From assembly GCF_008033235.1 (NCBI RefSeq), contig NZ_CP042432.1, positions 1,302,001 through 1,366,000 on the forward strand: a stretch of DNA of 64,000 nucleotides, written 5' to 3'. The stretch's first letter is position 1. Each line of letters starts with the position of its first letter. This DNA comes from Anseongella ginsenosidimutans. Its GTDB lineage: Bacteria > Bacteroidota > Bacteroidia > Sphingobacteriales > Sphingobacteriaceae. The notes beneath the pieces are model-generated. The model saw only the letters and a program-made list of their open reading frames with translations. It was not told the origin of the DNA and made no database searches. Of this stretch, positions 33,893-42,881 are shown one piece after another. The position numbers and the translations under genes are program-made.

Positions 33893-35317
33893 ATGAGCAT
33901 GGAAGCTATTATTGGCCGGAAGGAAGAAGTTACGGAGATGCAATCTCTCATATCGTCCTCGCAACCAGAATTTTTGGCTGTATATGGAAGAAGGCGTGTT
34001 GGTAAGACCTATCTTATCAGGAATACATACCGGGAACGTATTGTTTTTCAAATGACCGGCTTTGCAGATGCCAGTACAGCCGAACAACTTAGCAACTATT
34101 GGAGTGCGCTCAAGTCTGTTTACTCAGATATGGTATATGACGCCCCTCCAAAAGATTGGATGCAGGCTTTTGAATGGTTAAGGGAATATCTGGAAAGCAT
34201 TGATGACGGGAAAAAAGTCATATTCTTTGACGAGCTTCCCTGGATCGATACGTTTCGATCTAAGTTCATCCAGGCTTTAGGTCATTTTTGGAATGCATGG
34301 GCATCGGATAGAAGCGATATAATTCTCGTAGTTTGCGGGTCTGCGGCCTCCTGGATGATCAATAAGCTAATCAACGACCCGGGCGGCCTTCATAACCGGG
34401 TGACCAAGCGCATCCGGTTAGACCCCTTTACGCTTCAGGAAACAGAGGCATTCCTGCACCATAAGCACATTAAGTATGACCGGTACCAAACCATCCAATT
34501 GTATATGAGTTTGGGCGGTATCCCTTATTACCTCAATGAACTAAAACCGGGCCGCAGCGTTTTTCAGGAGATTGACCGACTGTGTTTTTCGCCGAAGGGC
34601 AGCTTAGCGGGCGAATATCACAATCTGTATCGTTCTTTATTCCGGCATGCCGACAACCATATTGCTATTGTGGAAGCGCTGGCAAAGAAAAGCAAAGGAT
34701 TGACGCGTGATGAACTTATCAAACAAAGTGGTCTTAGCAACGGAGGCTACATCACCAAGGTTATTGCCGAGCTGGAAGAAAGCGGATTTATCACCATTGT
34801 GTATCCCTTTGGAAAGCGAATCAAAAATGCGCTTTACCGGTTAACTGACCAATTTACACTCTTTTATCTCAAATTTATGCAAGACAGGAAGGCAAAAGGA
34901 GAAGGCGCCTGGCTTAGTCGCATAGACAGCCCATCCTGGCGGGCATGGAGCGGTTATGCATTTGAAAACGTCTGCTTCCGGCACATCCATCACCTGAAAA
35001 AGGCCCTTGGTATCAGCGGAGTATATACGGAAATTTCTTCCTGGCAAAGCCGGGATCAGGGCGCGCAAATTGACCTGCTGATTGATCGGCGCGACCATGT
35101 GATCTCCGTATGCGAAATCAAGTTCTCCAAAGACCCCTATATAATCACCAAAAGCTACAGGGCAGAACTTGAAAAGAAACTGTCTGTATTCCGAATGGAA
35201 ACCGGCACCGCAAAAACGGTATTCCTTACGTTTGTTACAACCATGGGACTGGTGCCAAATCAGCACTCCTTAGGATTGGTGCAGAATGTAGTTACGCTGG
35301 ATGCATTGTTTGAGTAG
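33893..35317 (+). CDS. AAA ATPase with C-terminal DUF234/PD-(D/E)XK-like domain
   Basis: 474 residues. Walker A GRRRVGKT is at 32-39 and Walker B VIFFDELPW at 109-117 (Asp113, Glu114); a winged-helix segment follows at about 255-320. The C-terminal domain has Asp394 in AQIDLLIDRR and Glu408-x-Lys410 in VCEIKFS, the D-(x)n-ExK pattern of PD-(D/E)XK nucleases. This is the archaeal-type ATPase/DUF234 family, widespread, mobile and poorly understood. It has no operon partner and carries unusual repeated dyads at its promoter. Cytoplasmic. Confidence 0.85.
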   Translation: MSMEAIIGRKEEVTEMQSLISSSQPEFLAVYGRRRVGKTYLIRNTYRERIVFQMTGFADASTAEQLSNYWSALKSVYSDMVYDAPPKDWMQAFEWLREYLESIDDGKKVIFFDELPWIDTFRSKFIQALGHFWNAWASDRSDIILVVCGSAASWMINKLINDPGGLHNRVTKRIRLDPFTLQETEAFLHHKHIKYDRYQTIQLYMSLGGIPYYLNELKPGRSVFQEIDRLCFSPKGSLAGEYHNLYRSLFRHADNHIAIVEALAKKSKGLTRDELIKQSGLSNGGYITKVIAELEESGFITIVYPFGKRIKNALYRLTDQFTLFYLKFMQDRKAKGEGAWLSRIDSPSWRAWSGYAFENVCFRHIHHLKKALGISGVYTEISSWQSRDQGAQIDLLIDRRDHVISVCEIKFSKDPYIITKSYRAELEKKLSVFRMETGTAKTVFLTFVTTMGLVPNQHSLGLVQNVVTLDALFE

Positions 35318-35330
35318 CGATTCGCATCCT

Positions 35331-37454
35331 TTACAACAACCCCTTCTCCTCCAACGTCTTTCTCAGCTCCCGGTTATTATTCCAGAACTTGATCTCCATA
35401 TCGCTGATGACGCGTTTGAAAGCCGGGCTGTCCCGGAAAGGTGCCACCAGCGGATCGTCTTTGAAAAGCAGCACCCAGTATTGGTAATTGTCTTCTTCAG
35501 CAAATTCCCGGAGGTGTGTTATTGTTTTCTGCGCGTTCCGGCGGTAGGTGTAATACATGGCCAGTTGCAGGTGCTTGTATATGGATTCATCATTCATGGC
35601 ATGTTCAAGGAATTGAGTTGCGTATACTTCGGCTTCTTCCCGCATGCCTAGTTTGGACCATACGGCTGCGATGGTAATGTCGGCAGCTTGAAAAATATCC
35701 AGGTCCTGATCGGTCCGCAAGTCGATAAATCGGAGGTAATATTCACGGGCTGCCGGGTAATTGCCGGTGTGGTAGTATAGCTTGCCGAGTTCCTGGAGGA
35801 TGTGCAGGGCCGCGGGGTTTTTCTCCAGTTCGGCAAGCAGCAGTTTTTCAAGTTTTACCGGGTCGCGGTATTTGGCGTAGACCACGGCGGCTTTTACCCA
35901 ACCGGCGTAAGGGTTGCGGGGATTATAGGCCAGGGATTTCTCAATGTATTCGAGTGACTCATCCACAAAGCCGGTTTGGATCAGGGCGTTGCTTAAATGG
36001 AGGTAATTGTAACTGGTGGTGACGCTGTCGTAGGCGGTGGGGTCCAGACGGATGCCCTGGAGCGCATATTCGAGGTACTTGGCGGTATTGGGGACCATGC
36101 TGTTGTAAAAATTGGACAGGAAATGGATCACAATAATGGAATTGGGATTGAATTCCAGTGCTTTTTCCAAATAAGGGACGGCTGACCCGTATTCTTTTTG
36201 ATGGACGTAGTAAAGGGCTTTTGCAAACAGGCATTCGGGTGCGGAGGGGTCGTAAAGCAGCGCTTTATCGGAATAGGTGTCCAGCTGGTTAGTGTATTGC
36301 TTATGCGTCTGGAACAGGTCCAGGTAGTAATAGGCGATGGCAGACGTTGCGTAAGCAAGGGCAAAATCGCTGTCGCGGGTAATGGCCTGCCGGAGGTAGG
36401 CGAGGGCTTGTTCCAGGTTTCCGGCCCCGCCCTGCCGCATGAGGTCGGATGCCTTCAGGAACAGGTCGTAGGCCGCCAGATCGGTCGTGGGAATCTTTTC
36501 GATGCGTTTTGCTTCTTCCCAGGTAACGAAGGCTTGTACTTCCCGGGCAATGTCTTTCGCTATTTCCTGCTGCAGCTGAAAGATATCGGTTATCTCCCGC
36601 TCGTACTGCCGCGCCCACAGATGGCGGTCATGCCGCGCGTCAATTAACTGGATGTGCAGCAGTATCCGGTTGCCTGCCTTTTGTCCGCTTCCCTCCACCA
36701 CATAACTCACATCCAGTTCTTCGGCCAATTCCGGAATAGTCCTGGCGGTATGCCGGTATTTTTCGGTCGAAGTGCGGCTGACCACGCGGAGGTCCTTTAT
36801 TTTCTGCAGGTTGTTCAGGGTGGATTCCATCAGGCCATTGATCAGGTACAGATTGGCGGAGTCGCTGCTTTCATTTTTGAAGGGGAGTACGGCGATGGAT
36901 TTTTCGCGGAGTCCGGGTTTGGGCCGCCATGCATAGTAGGCTACGGCGCCCAATAAGACAATAAGTACCGCCGCCGCGCTTATCATCAGCCAGGGGCTGG
37001 CTTTTCGCTTGGATGGCGCTAAGGCCAGGGGCCTGGCTTCGGGCGCGTTCTTTGCACCTGCTGCGATTTCCCCTTCCGCTGCTTCGCGCCCTGCGGCAAG
37101 CTCAGCTTCCTCGGCCTTTCGTTTGCCGGCCTCTCCAGGCGGATATCCGTAGTACTCGCGAAAACATTTAATAAAATAGGACGTGCCGCCAAATCCTACC
37201 TGGTAAGACACCTCCGACACCGTAAACGAGGTGCTGACAAGCAATTCCATGGCCCGTTCAAGGCGTACTTCCCGTATGAATTGGCTGGCGGATTTGCCGG
37301 TAGCCTGTTTGATGCGCCGAAGCAGGTTGGACCGGCTCATGTGCATCTTTTCAGCTAATTCTGACACACCGAACCGCTCGTCCGGCAGGTTTTCCAGCAC
37401 AATAGCGGTGGCCTGGTCAGGAAAATTATTATCGATGGGAGAGATATCGGGCAT
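35331..37454 (-). CDS. AraC-type HTH, transmembrane, TolB-like and TPR regulator
   Basis: 707 residues. An N-terminal AraC DNA-binding domain (about 20-108, MHMSRSNLLRRIKQATGKSASQFIREVRL and EVSYQVGFGGTSYFIKCFREYYGYPP) leads to an E/A-rich linker (110-145). One transmembrane helix follows (about 153-171), then a FlgO/TolB-like domain (about 184-300, KSIAVLPFKNESSDSANLYLINGLMESTL) and roughly eight TPR repeats to about 650. The layout implies a membrane-spanning one-component regulator that senses outside and binds DNA inside. Its target is unknown. Its stop is 13 bp from that of the convergent ATPase gene. Confidence 0.88.
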   Translation of the reverse strand: MPDISPIDNNFPDQATAIVLENLPDERFGVSELAEKMHMSRSNLLRRIKQATGKSASQFIREVRLERAMELLVSTSFTVSEVSYQVGFGGTSYFIKCFREYYGYPPGEAGKRKAEEAELAAGREAAEGEIAAGAKNAPEARPLALAPSKRKASPWLMISAAAVLIVLLGAVAYYAWRPKPGLREKSIAVLPFKNESSDSANLYLINGLMESTLNNLQKIKDLRVVSRTSTEKYRHTARTIPELAEELDVSYVVEGSGQKAGNRILLHIQLIDARHDRHLWARQYEREITDIFQLQQEIAKDIAREVQAFVTWEEAKRIEKIPTTDLAAYDLFLKASDLMRQGGAGNLEQALAYLRQAITRDSDFALAYATSAIAYYYLDLFQTHKQYTNQLDTYSDKALLYDPSAPECLFAKALYYVHQKEYGSAVPYLEKALEFNPNSIIVIHFLSNFYNSMVPNTAKYLEYALQGIRLDPTAYDSVTTSYNYLHLSNALIQTGFVDESLEYIEKSLAYNPRNPYAGWVKAAVVYAKYRDPVKLEKLLLAELEKNPAALHILQELGKLYYHTGNYPAAREYYLRFIDLRTDQDLDIFQAADITIAAVWSKLGMREEAEVYATQFLEHAMNDESIYKHLQLAMYYTYRRNAQKTITHLREFAEEDNYQYWVLLFKDDPLVAPFRDSPAFKRVISDMEIKFWNNNRELRKTLEEKGLL

Positions 37455-37660
37455 GCCGGGTTTAAAGCGCGTTTATGAACAAATATACCGGTTGAACGGG
37501 TATTTGCATCATAATTTATATCCTAGCACCATAATTTATACCTGTGTTGCGAAACTTGATGCTTTTGGGCACATAAATAATAACCGGTTTTTCCGGCAGG
37601 ACCGAGCTTTGCCTTATTCAACAGGTAACCAGAAATTCTTACATTTTAAATTCAACAATC

Positions 37661-38254
37661 ATGAACAGTCAACACCGCAATTGCCTGCATGGCCTTACCA
37701 GGTGGACCGGCATTTTATCCCTTTCCCTGTTAGCTGCCTGCGCAGGTAAGGGGCATTCTTCCCAGGCAGATGACACGCCCGGCGCCGAACGGGTGGAAGC
37801 ACCGAAGGTAGATATTCATACGGCGGTGGCCAGCGGCAATGAAGCCGCACTGCGGCAGCATATTGCCGCGGGCACGGACATTAATACGAAAGATCCCTTC
37901 GGGGGTTCCAGCCCGCTGATCACAGCGGCGGTTTTCGGCCAAACGGATATGGCCGGAATCCTTATCGAATCGGGCGCCGATCTTGACTTCCGCAATAATG
38001 AAGGTTCCACGGCTCTTCTCTCGGCTGCGTTCTTTGGCCGTCCCGAGATCGTACGGCTGCTGCTGGATGCCGGTGCGGATAAATCCATTGAGAATAAGTA
38101 TGGAGCTACCGCGTATGAGTCGGTGGCAGCACCCTTTGCCGAAATGAAAAGTACCTACGACATGATGGGTAAGCTGTTAAAGCCGCTGGGGCTCAAACTT
38201 GATTACGCCTACCTGGAAAAGATCCGTCCTGTAATTGCTGAAATGCTGAAGTAA
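37661..38254 (+). CDS. Ankyrin-repeat lipoprotein
   Basis: 197 residues with a lipoprotein signal ending SLLAAC (Cys27). After a short linker come about three ankyrin repeats (about 48-150), for example GSSPLITAAVFGQTDMAGILIESGADLDFRNNEGSTALL. The C-terminal 45 residues are helical and not recognised. A periplasmic or surface-anchored protein-binding role is likely. The stop codon overlaps the start of the acyltransferase gene (TAATG), so the two are translationally coupled. Confidence 0.85.
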   Translation: MNSQHRNCLHGLTRWTGILSLSLLAACAGKGHSSQADDTPGAERVEAPKVDIHTAVASGNEAALRQHIAAGTDINTKDPFGGSSPLITAAVFGQTDMAGILIESGADLDFRNNEGSTALLSAAFFGRPEIVRLLLDAGADKSIENKYGATAYESVAAPFAEMKSTYDMMGKLLKPLGLKLDYAYLEKIRPVIAEMLK

Positions 38255-39297
38255 TGGAAGCAAGAAGATACGATATCGATTGGATAAGGGTCATCGCCAT
38301 AGGCCTGCTCCTGCTGTACCATGTGGCGATCGGCTTTCAATCCTGGGGCATGCTGATCGGGTTCATAACCACAGAGCAGACCTGGCCTTCGCTCTGGATT
38401 CCCATGAGTATGCTCAATGTCTGGCGAATACCGCTGCTGTTTTTCGTGTCCGGAATGGGAGCCTGCTTCGCTTTGCGCCAGCGAACCTGGGCACAGCTGC
38501 TGCCGGAACGGGCAAAACGCATATTGCTGCCTTTCCTCTTCGGGATGGTGGCCATTGTTCCCATTCACGTATATCTGTGGCAGCAGTATAATGATTTAGA
38601 GACCGGCTACGCGCCTGGTCCCGGCCACCTGTGGTTCCTGGGCAACCTCTTTATCTATGTCCTTTTCCTGACGCCCCTTTTTTATTACCTGAAACGGGGC
38701 GGCGGAAAAGCGCTTGCCCGAAAGGCGGAGGTATTTATGCGCAGTCCTTTGGGCCTGCTTCCCATGTTCGCACTATTCATATTGGAGGTGCTTATCCTGG
38801 AGCCCTTTCCGTTTGAACGGTATGCCATGACCTGGCACGGGTTCTTCCTGGGCCTGCTGGCCTTTTTCTTCGGCTATTTCTTCGTTTGGTGCGGCGCTGT
38901 CTTCTGGAATATGCTGCTTCGCTGGCGGTGGCTGTTTCTCCTGGCGGCTGCCACTCTTTTTGCGCTGCGGCTGTCCTTTTTCCAGTCCCTGGCTCCGAAT
39001 TACCTGGTTTCCATCGAATCCAATTGCTGGGTATTGGCAGTCTTCGCCTTTGGTTACCGGCACTTCAACCGCCCCAGCTGCCTGCTGAGCTACCTGAGCC
39101 AGGCGGCCTACCCGGTCTACATTGTCCACATGGTATTTCTCTACCTTGGGTCGCTCCTCATCTTCCCGCTTGGAATGCCCGTTCCGCTTCAGTTCGTTTT
39201 GCTACTATTGTTTACCTTTCTCAGTTGCTTTGCCTGCTACGAACTGCTCATCCGGAGAGTTAGGTTCATCAGGCCTTTGTTTGGGCTTAAAACCTGA
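38254..39297 (+). CDS. Acyltransferase-3 family membrane protein
   Basis: 347 residues with about ten TM helices. The start RRYDIDWIRVIAIGLLLLYHVAIGFQ is the acyltransferase-3 signature, with the conserved His in the first helix, and PGPGHLWFLGNLFIYVL is typical of the OpgC/glucan-succinylase-like branch. It would transfer an acyl group to a cell-surface carbohydrate across the inner membrane. Overlap with the ankyrin lipoprotein gene suggests joint expression. Confidence 0.85.
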   Translation: MEARRYDIDWIRVIAIGLLLLYHVAIGFQSWGMLIGFITTEQTWPSLWIPMSMLNVWRIPLLFFVSGMGACFALRQRTWAQLLPERAKRILLPFLFGMVAIVPIHVYLWQQYNDLETGYAPGPGHLWFLGNLFIYVLFLTPLFYYLKRGGGKALARKAEVFMRSPLGLLPMFALFILEVLILEPFPFERYAMTWHGFFLGLLAFFFGYFFVWCGAVFWNMLLRWRWLFLLAAATLFALRLSFFQSLAPNYLVSIESNCWVLAVFAFGYRHFNRPSCLLSYLSQAAYPVYIVHMVFLYLGSLLIFPLGMPVPLQFVLLLLFTFLSCFACYELLIRRVRFIRPLFGLKT

Positions 39298-39307
39298 GGG
39301 AAAAACT

Positions 39308-39340
39308 TTGAAGCAAAGCGGGAGAAAGCTTTTATCTTTG
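39308..39340 (+). promoter_or_regulatory. Promoter of the metallo-beta-lactamase gene
   Basis: TTG (39308-39310), 22 bases, TATCTTTG (39333-39340), a perfect Bacteroidota -7 box. Transcription should begin at about 39346, on top of the first possible ATG, which favours the second ATG at 39361 as the start. Confidence 0.6.
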
Positions 39341-39360
39341 AACACATGAAAAATATCCCC

Positions 39361-40152
39361 ATGAAAAAGCAAATTATCACCGTATCAATACTTGCCGGGC
39401 TGGTATTTGCTTCCTGCCAAAACAAGCCGGGCAGCCAATCAGCGGCCGCTGCCTCCAAAGATATACTTGCACAAGACACCGTGTACCAATCGGAAACCCT
39501 GGTTATCCGGAAACTTTCTGATCATACCTTCCAGCATATTTCTTACCTGAACACCCGCGATTTCGGGAAAGTGGGCTGTAATGGAATGATCGTGGTGAAC
39601 GATCATGAAGCGATCGTTTTCGATACACCAGCGGATAAGGAAAGCTCCGCGGAATTGATCCGTTACCTGGCGGAAACGATGAATTACACCATCAAAGGGG
39701 TGGTAGCTACCCATTTCCATGCGGATTGCGTCGCGGGATTAGCCGAATTTCATGAAAAACAGGTTCCATCGTACGCAAATGAACGGACGATTGTCTCCTT
39801 GAAGAATAGCGGGGATAGCGCTGCGGTTCCGCAAAACGGCTTTGAGGATGTCCTGGAATTAAGCGTAGGCGACGAAATCGTTTCTGCCAGGTTTTTTGGC
39901 CAGGGACACACGAAAGACAATATCATCGCCTATTACCCGGAAGAAAACGTGTTGTTCGGCGGCTGCCTGATCAAAGAGCTGGATGCCGGCAAAGGCAACC
40001 TGGAAGATGCGAACGTATCCGCATGGTCCGAAACGGTCAGAAAGATCAAACAGGAATACCCTGATGTTTCTATTGTGATCCCGGGCCACGGGAAAACAGG
40101 AGGGGCTCAGCTGCTTGATTATACGATACAACTATTCGATCCGGGAGCCTGA
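39361..40152 (+). CDS. Subclass B1 metallo-beta-lactamase homologue, lipoprotein
   Basis: 263 residues from the ATG at 39361, chosen because the promoter places the transcript start near the earlier ATG at 39346. A lipobox (GLVFASC, Cys19) predicts membrane anchoring, as in NDM-type enzymes. All six B1 zinc ligands are present: His118, His120 and His183 for Zn1, and Asp122, Cys202 and His243 for Zn2 (ATHFHADC, GQGHTKDN, GGCLIK, PGHG), as is the substrate-binding Lys205 after the Cys. It is expected to hydrolyse beta-lactams in the periplasm. Nothing nearby suggests a mobile cassette. Confidence 0.9.
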   Translation: MKKQIITVSILAGLVFASCQNKPGSQSAAAASKDILAQDTVYQSETLVIRKLSDHTFQHISYLNTRDFGKVGCNGMIVVNDHEAIVFDTPADKESSAELIRYLAETMNYTIKGVVATHFHADCVAGLAEFHEKQVPSYANERTIVSLKNSGDSAAVPQNGFEDVLELSVGDEIVSARFFGQGHTKDNIIAYYPEENVLFGGCLIKELDAGKGNLEDANVSAWSETVRKIKQEYPDVSIVIPGHGKTGGAQLLDYTIQLFDPGA

Positions 40153-40160
40153 CAGCGACC

Positions 40161-42554
40161 TTATTCCGATCGCAGCGACTTTACCGGGTTCATCAGCGCG
40201 GCTTTCACTGATTGAAAGCTGACGGTCAGTAAGGCGATCAACAGCGCCAGCAAGCCCGCCAGGCCAAAGATCCACCAGGCCAGGTCTATCCGGTAGGCAA
40301 AATTCTGGAGCCAGCGACTGACCGCATAATGGCTTAAAGGAATGGCCAGCACGAAAGCCAAAGCTACCAGCTTCAAAAAGTCGCGGGACAGTAGTAAAAC
40401 TATATCGGGTACGGCCGCCCCCATTACCTTCCTAATGCCTACTTCTTTAGTACGGCGTTGTATCGACTGCATGGCCAGGCCGAATAAGCCCATACAGGAA
40501 ATAAAGATCGACAAGATGGCGCCGGCGGTGATCATTTGCTTCCATTTCGCTTCGCTTGCGTAACCCGCCTGGTTAATGTCATGCATATAAGCGTAAGAGA
40601 AAGGACGAAAGGGCATCACCTTTTCATAGGCTTCCCGTATGGCCTTCAGGGCTTGGGTGGCCTTACCCGGCCTTAGCTTTACCCAAAGGTCCCCTGAGCC
40701 GTGTTTCAAAAGGAGCGGCCCTATTTTTTCTTTCAGAGAGGTAAAATGGTAGTCTTTCACCATACCTATCACGGTCAGCTGCTCATCGCCGTAATTGATC
40801 ACCTGCCCGATGGGATCCTTTCCGGAGGCAGGGGCCCAACCGGCTTCTTTCGCAAAGGTTTCGTTGATAATCACCGAATGCGCAGCGTCGGCGGGAAAAT
40901 CCGGTGAAAAATTCCGGCCCTGAAGTATGGGAATCTGTAAGGCGGGGAGAAACTGTTCATCTATCCAACTGAGGGCAAAATAAATTTCCTTTTCCTGGTT
41001 GTTCACCTTAGCCATCGTATAGCTTTGTCCGCCGAAATCTTTGGTAGCGGTTAGTGTAATGGAAGATTCGCCGGCCAGTTCGTTTTTCAGCGTACTGATA
41101 GCGGCATCGTGCCGCCCTCTCCCCAGATGTACGATGACCAGATCTTCATCGTTGTATCCGAGGTCTTTGTGCATCAGGTAGCTGAACTGGGAATAGATAC
41201 CGGTGGTGGCTATCATCAGAAACGTGGCCAGTGTGAACTGCAGGATCACCAGCCCCCTGGCCAAATAGTTTCTGCCGGTGCGGTGGTGGCGATTATAGAG
41301 GGTCTGCACAGGTTTATATCCCGAAAGAACCAGCGCCGGGTAGAGGCCGGAAGCCAGCCCCGTGGTCAGGAAAAGCGCCAGGTAAATGGTTATCAGCTTA
41401 ATATCCAACAAGTAAGAAAAGCTCAGACGTTTGTTTGATAACTCATTAAAGAATGGAAGCGCCAGCTGTGCGATCGCGATGGCAGCAGCAAAAGCCAGCA
41501 GGCAAAGAATGAATGATTCGCCCAGAAACTGGCCCGCAAGTTGCCCCCTTTGCCCGCCAATGACTTTCCGGATGCCTATTTCTTTGCCTCTTTTCAGCGA
41601 ATGGGCAATGGTAAGGTTCACAAAGTTGATGCAGGCAATGACCAGGATAAATAATGCAATGCCCGAGAGAATGTAGGAGTATAGTGGATTACTTCCTGCG
41701 GTCAGCCCGTTTCTGAGATCCCCGTATCCAGTATCCAGGTGAATCTGCGGGAAGGGCTGCAAGCCGAAGCGAACCCTGTCTTTGTAATCAAGTTTCTCCT
41801 TCATTTCCTGCAATTCTCCTCCGGCCTTGCTAAGGAAAACCTGGTTCAGCTTGGGCGCCACTGTTTTATCATCCGACCCGGGGCGCAATACAAGGAATGT
41901 ATTGATATAGAACCCTACCCAGGCATTATCGGGGTAGCGGGACCGGAGAAATTCGAAAGGGATCAGTATATCGAACTGAAGCGATGAGTTCTGCGGCGGA
42001 TTTTTGGCTACCGCCGTAACCTGAAAGGGTTGAAACTTTTCGTCCACCCGCAATTCCAGCGTTCTGCCAAGTACGTTCGTCGTGCCGAAGTATTTTTCCG
42101 CAGCAGCTTCCGACAATACCATTGACTGCAACCCGGACAAGGCCGTCGCGGCATCTCCGGAGATAAGCGGAAAGGAGAACACGGAGAAAAAGTTTTCATC
42201 CGCAGACAAAATCTCTTCCTCAAAAGTTTCAGCGCCCCGGCGAAGGATATACGACCCGGTTTCCATGCGCACAAAGGCTTCCACTTCGGGAATTTCCGCG
42301 GCAAAAGACGGTCCGACGATCTGGTTAGTGCTTCCAAGCTTGTTCACGCCGTCTTTACCACTTATCGTGGCCGTCACCCGGAAGATCTGATCTTTTTTTT
42401 CATGGAAGCGATCAAAGCTCACTTCATCTTTGGTATACAGCACAATAAGCATGCAGCAGGCCAACCCCATGCTGAGTCCGGCCACATTAATAGCCGAATA
42501 CACCTTATTGCGGGCAAGCGCCCTGAAAGCGGTCCGAAAATAGTTTCTGAGCAT
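40161..42554 (-). CDS. FtsX/MacB-type ABC transporter permease
   Basis: 797 residues, with the same eight-TM duplicated layout as 31263-33650: first TM at about 21-41 (KVYSAINVAGLSMGLACCMLIV), MacB core domain, FtsX block at about 285-400 with GKEIGIRKVIGGQRGQLAGQF, and a C-terminal FtsX block ending TVSFQSVKAALMNPVKSL. The first and last 30 residues are nearly shared with the paralogue, the periplasmic parts less so. The upstream region carries a sigma-54 promoter and paired dyads arranged as in the paralogue, so both should answer to one activator. No ATPase gene is adjacent. Confidence 0.9.
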   Translation of the reverse strand: MLRNYFRTAFRALARNKVYSAINVAGLSMGLACCMLIVLYTKDEVSFDRFHEKKDQIFRVTATISGKDGVNKLGSTNQIVGPSFAAEIPEVEAFVRMETGSYILRRGAETFEEEILSADENFFSVFSFPLISGDAATALSGLQSMVLSEAAAEKYFGTTNVLGRTLELRVDEKFQPFQVTAVAKNPPQNSSLQFDILIPFEFLRSRYPDNAWVGFYINTFLVLRPGSDDKTVAPKLNQVFLSKAGGELQEMKEKLDYKDRVRFGLQPFPQIHLDTGYGDLRNGLTAGSNPLYSYILSGIALFILVIACINFVNLTIAHSLKRGKEIGIRKVIGGQRGQLAGQFLGESFILCLLAFAAAIAIAQLALPFFNELSNKRLSFSYLLDIKLITIYLALFLTTGLASGLYPALVLSGYKPVQTLYNRHHRTGRNYLARGLVILQFTLATFLMIATTGIYSQFSYLMHKDLGYNDEDLVIVHLGRGRHDAAISTLKNELAGESSITLTATKDFGGQSYTMAKVNNQEKEIYFALSWIDEQFLPALQIPILQGRNFSPDFPADAAHSVIINETFAKEAGWAPASGKDPIGQVINYGDEQLTVIGMVKDYHFTSLKEKIGPLLLKHGSGDLWVKLRPGKATQALKAIREAYEKVMPFRPFSYAYMHDINQAGYASEAKWKQMITAGAILSIFISCMGLFGLAMQSIQRRTKEVGIRKVMGAAVPDIVLLLSRDFLKLVALAFVLAIPLSHYAVSRWLQNFAYRIDLAWWIFGLAGLLALLIALLTVSFQSVKAALMNPVKSLRSE

Positions 42555-42632
42555 CGGTTTTATTGTTTTTTCTTATTCTACCCGCGATAGTTTTTCCGTT
42601 CACCCCGGTGGCCCCTTCCCCGAAAGCAGCGC

Positions 42633-42648
42633 TGCAAGAAGGCTGCCA
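42633..42648 (-). promoter_or_regulatory. Sigma-54 (-24/-12) promoter of the permease at 40161
   Basis: On the minus strand the sequence reads TGGCAGCCTTCTTGCA, with GG and GC in RpoN spacing. It differs by one base from the element at 33685-33700. The predicted start near 42623 leaves a leader of about 70 nt. Confidence 0.75.
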
Positions 42649-42699
42649 CACCGCTGATCTTTCCCTGCGGGCAATTTATCCACTTTTGAAAAAACTTCC

Positions 42700-42737
42700 T
42701 GTCCGTTTGCGAACACGCCTATGTCCGGATACGGACA
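42700..42737 (-). promoter_or_regulatory. Paired enhancer-type dyads, second permease
   Basis: TGTCCG-TTTG-CGAACA (42700-42715, one mismatch) and TGTCCG-GATA-CGGACA (42722-42737, perfect), 22 bp apart. The nearer one begins 52 bp upstream of the -24 element. The rest of the 327-bp gap (42555-42881) shows no gene. Confidence 0.65.
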
Positions 42738-42881
42738 GATGCTCCCAAATCAAGCCCCGGCCCCGTCATCGCAAAGGTTCGGGATTTACGGACCCTGTTT
42801 CACTTTTTTGTGCAAACACATATCGGTATTAAAATTGCAGTACTAACCTCGCCTTTTAATACAAATTCTTAAAATTCGATC

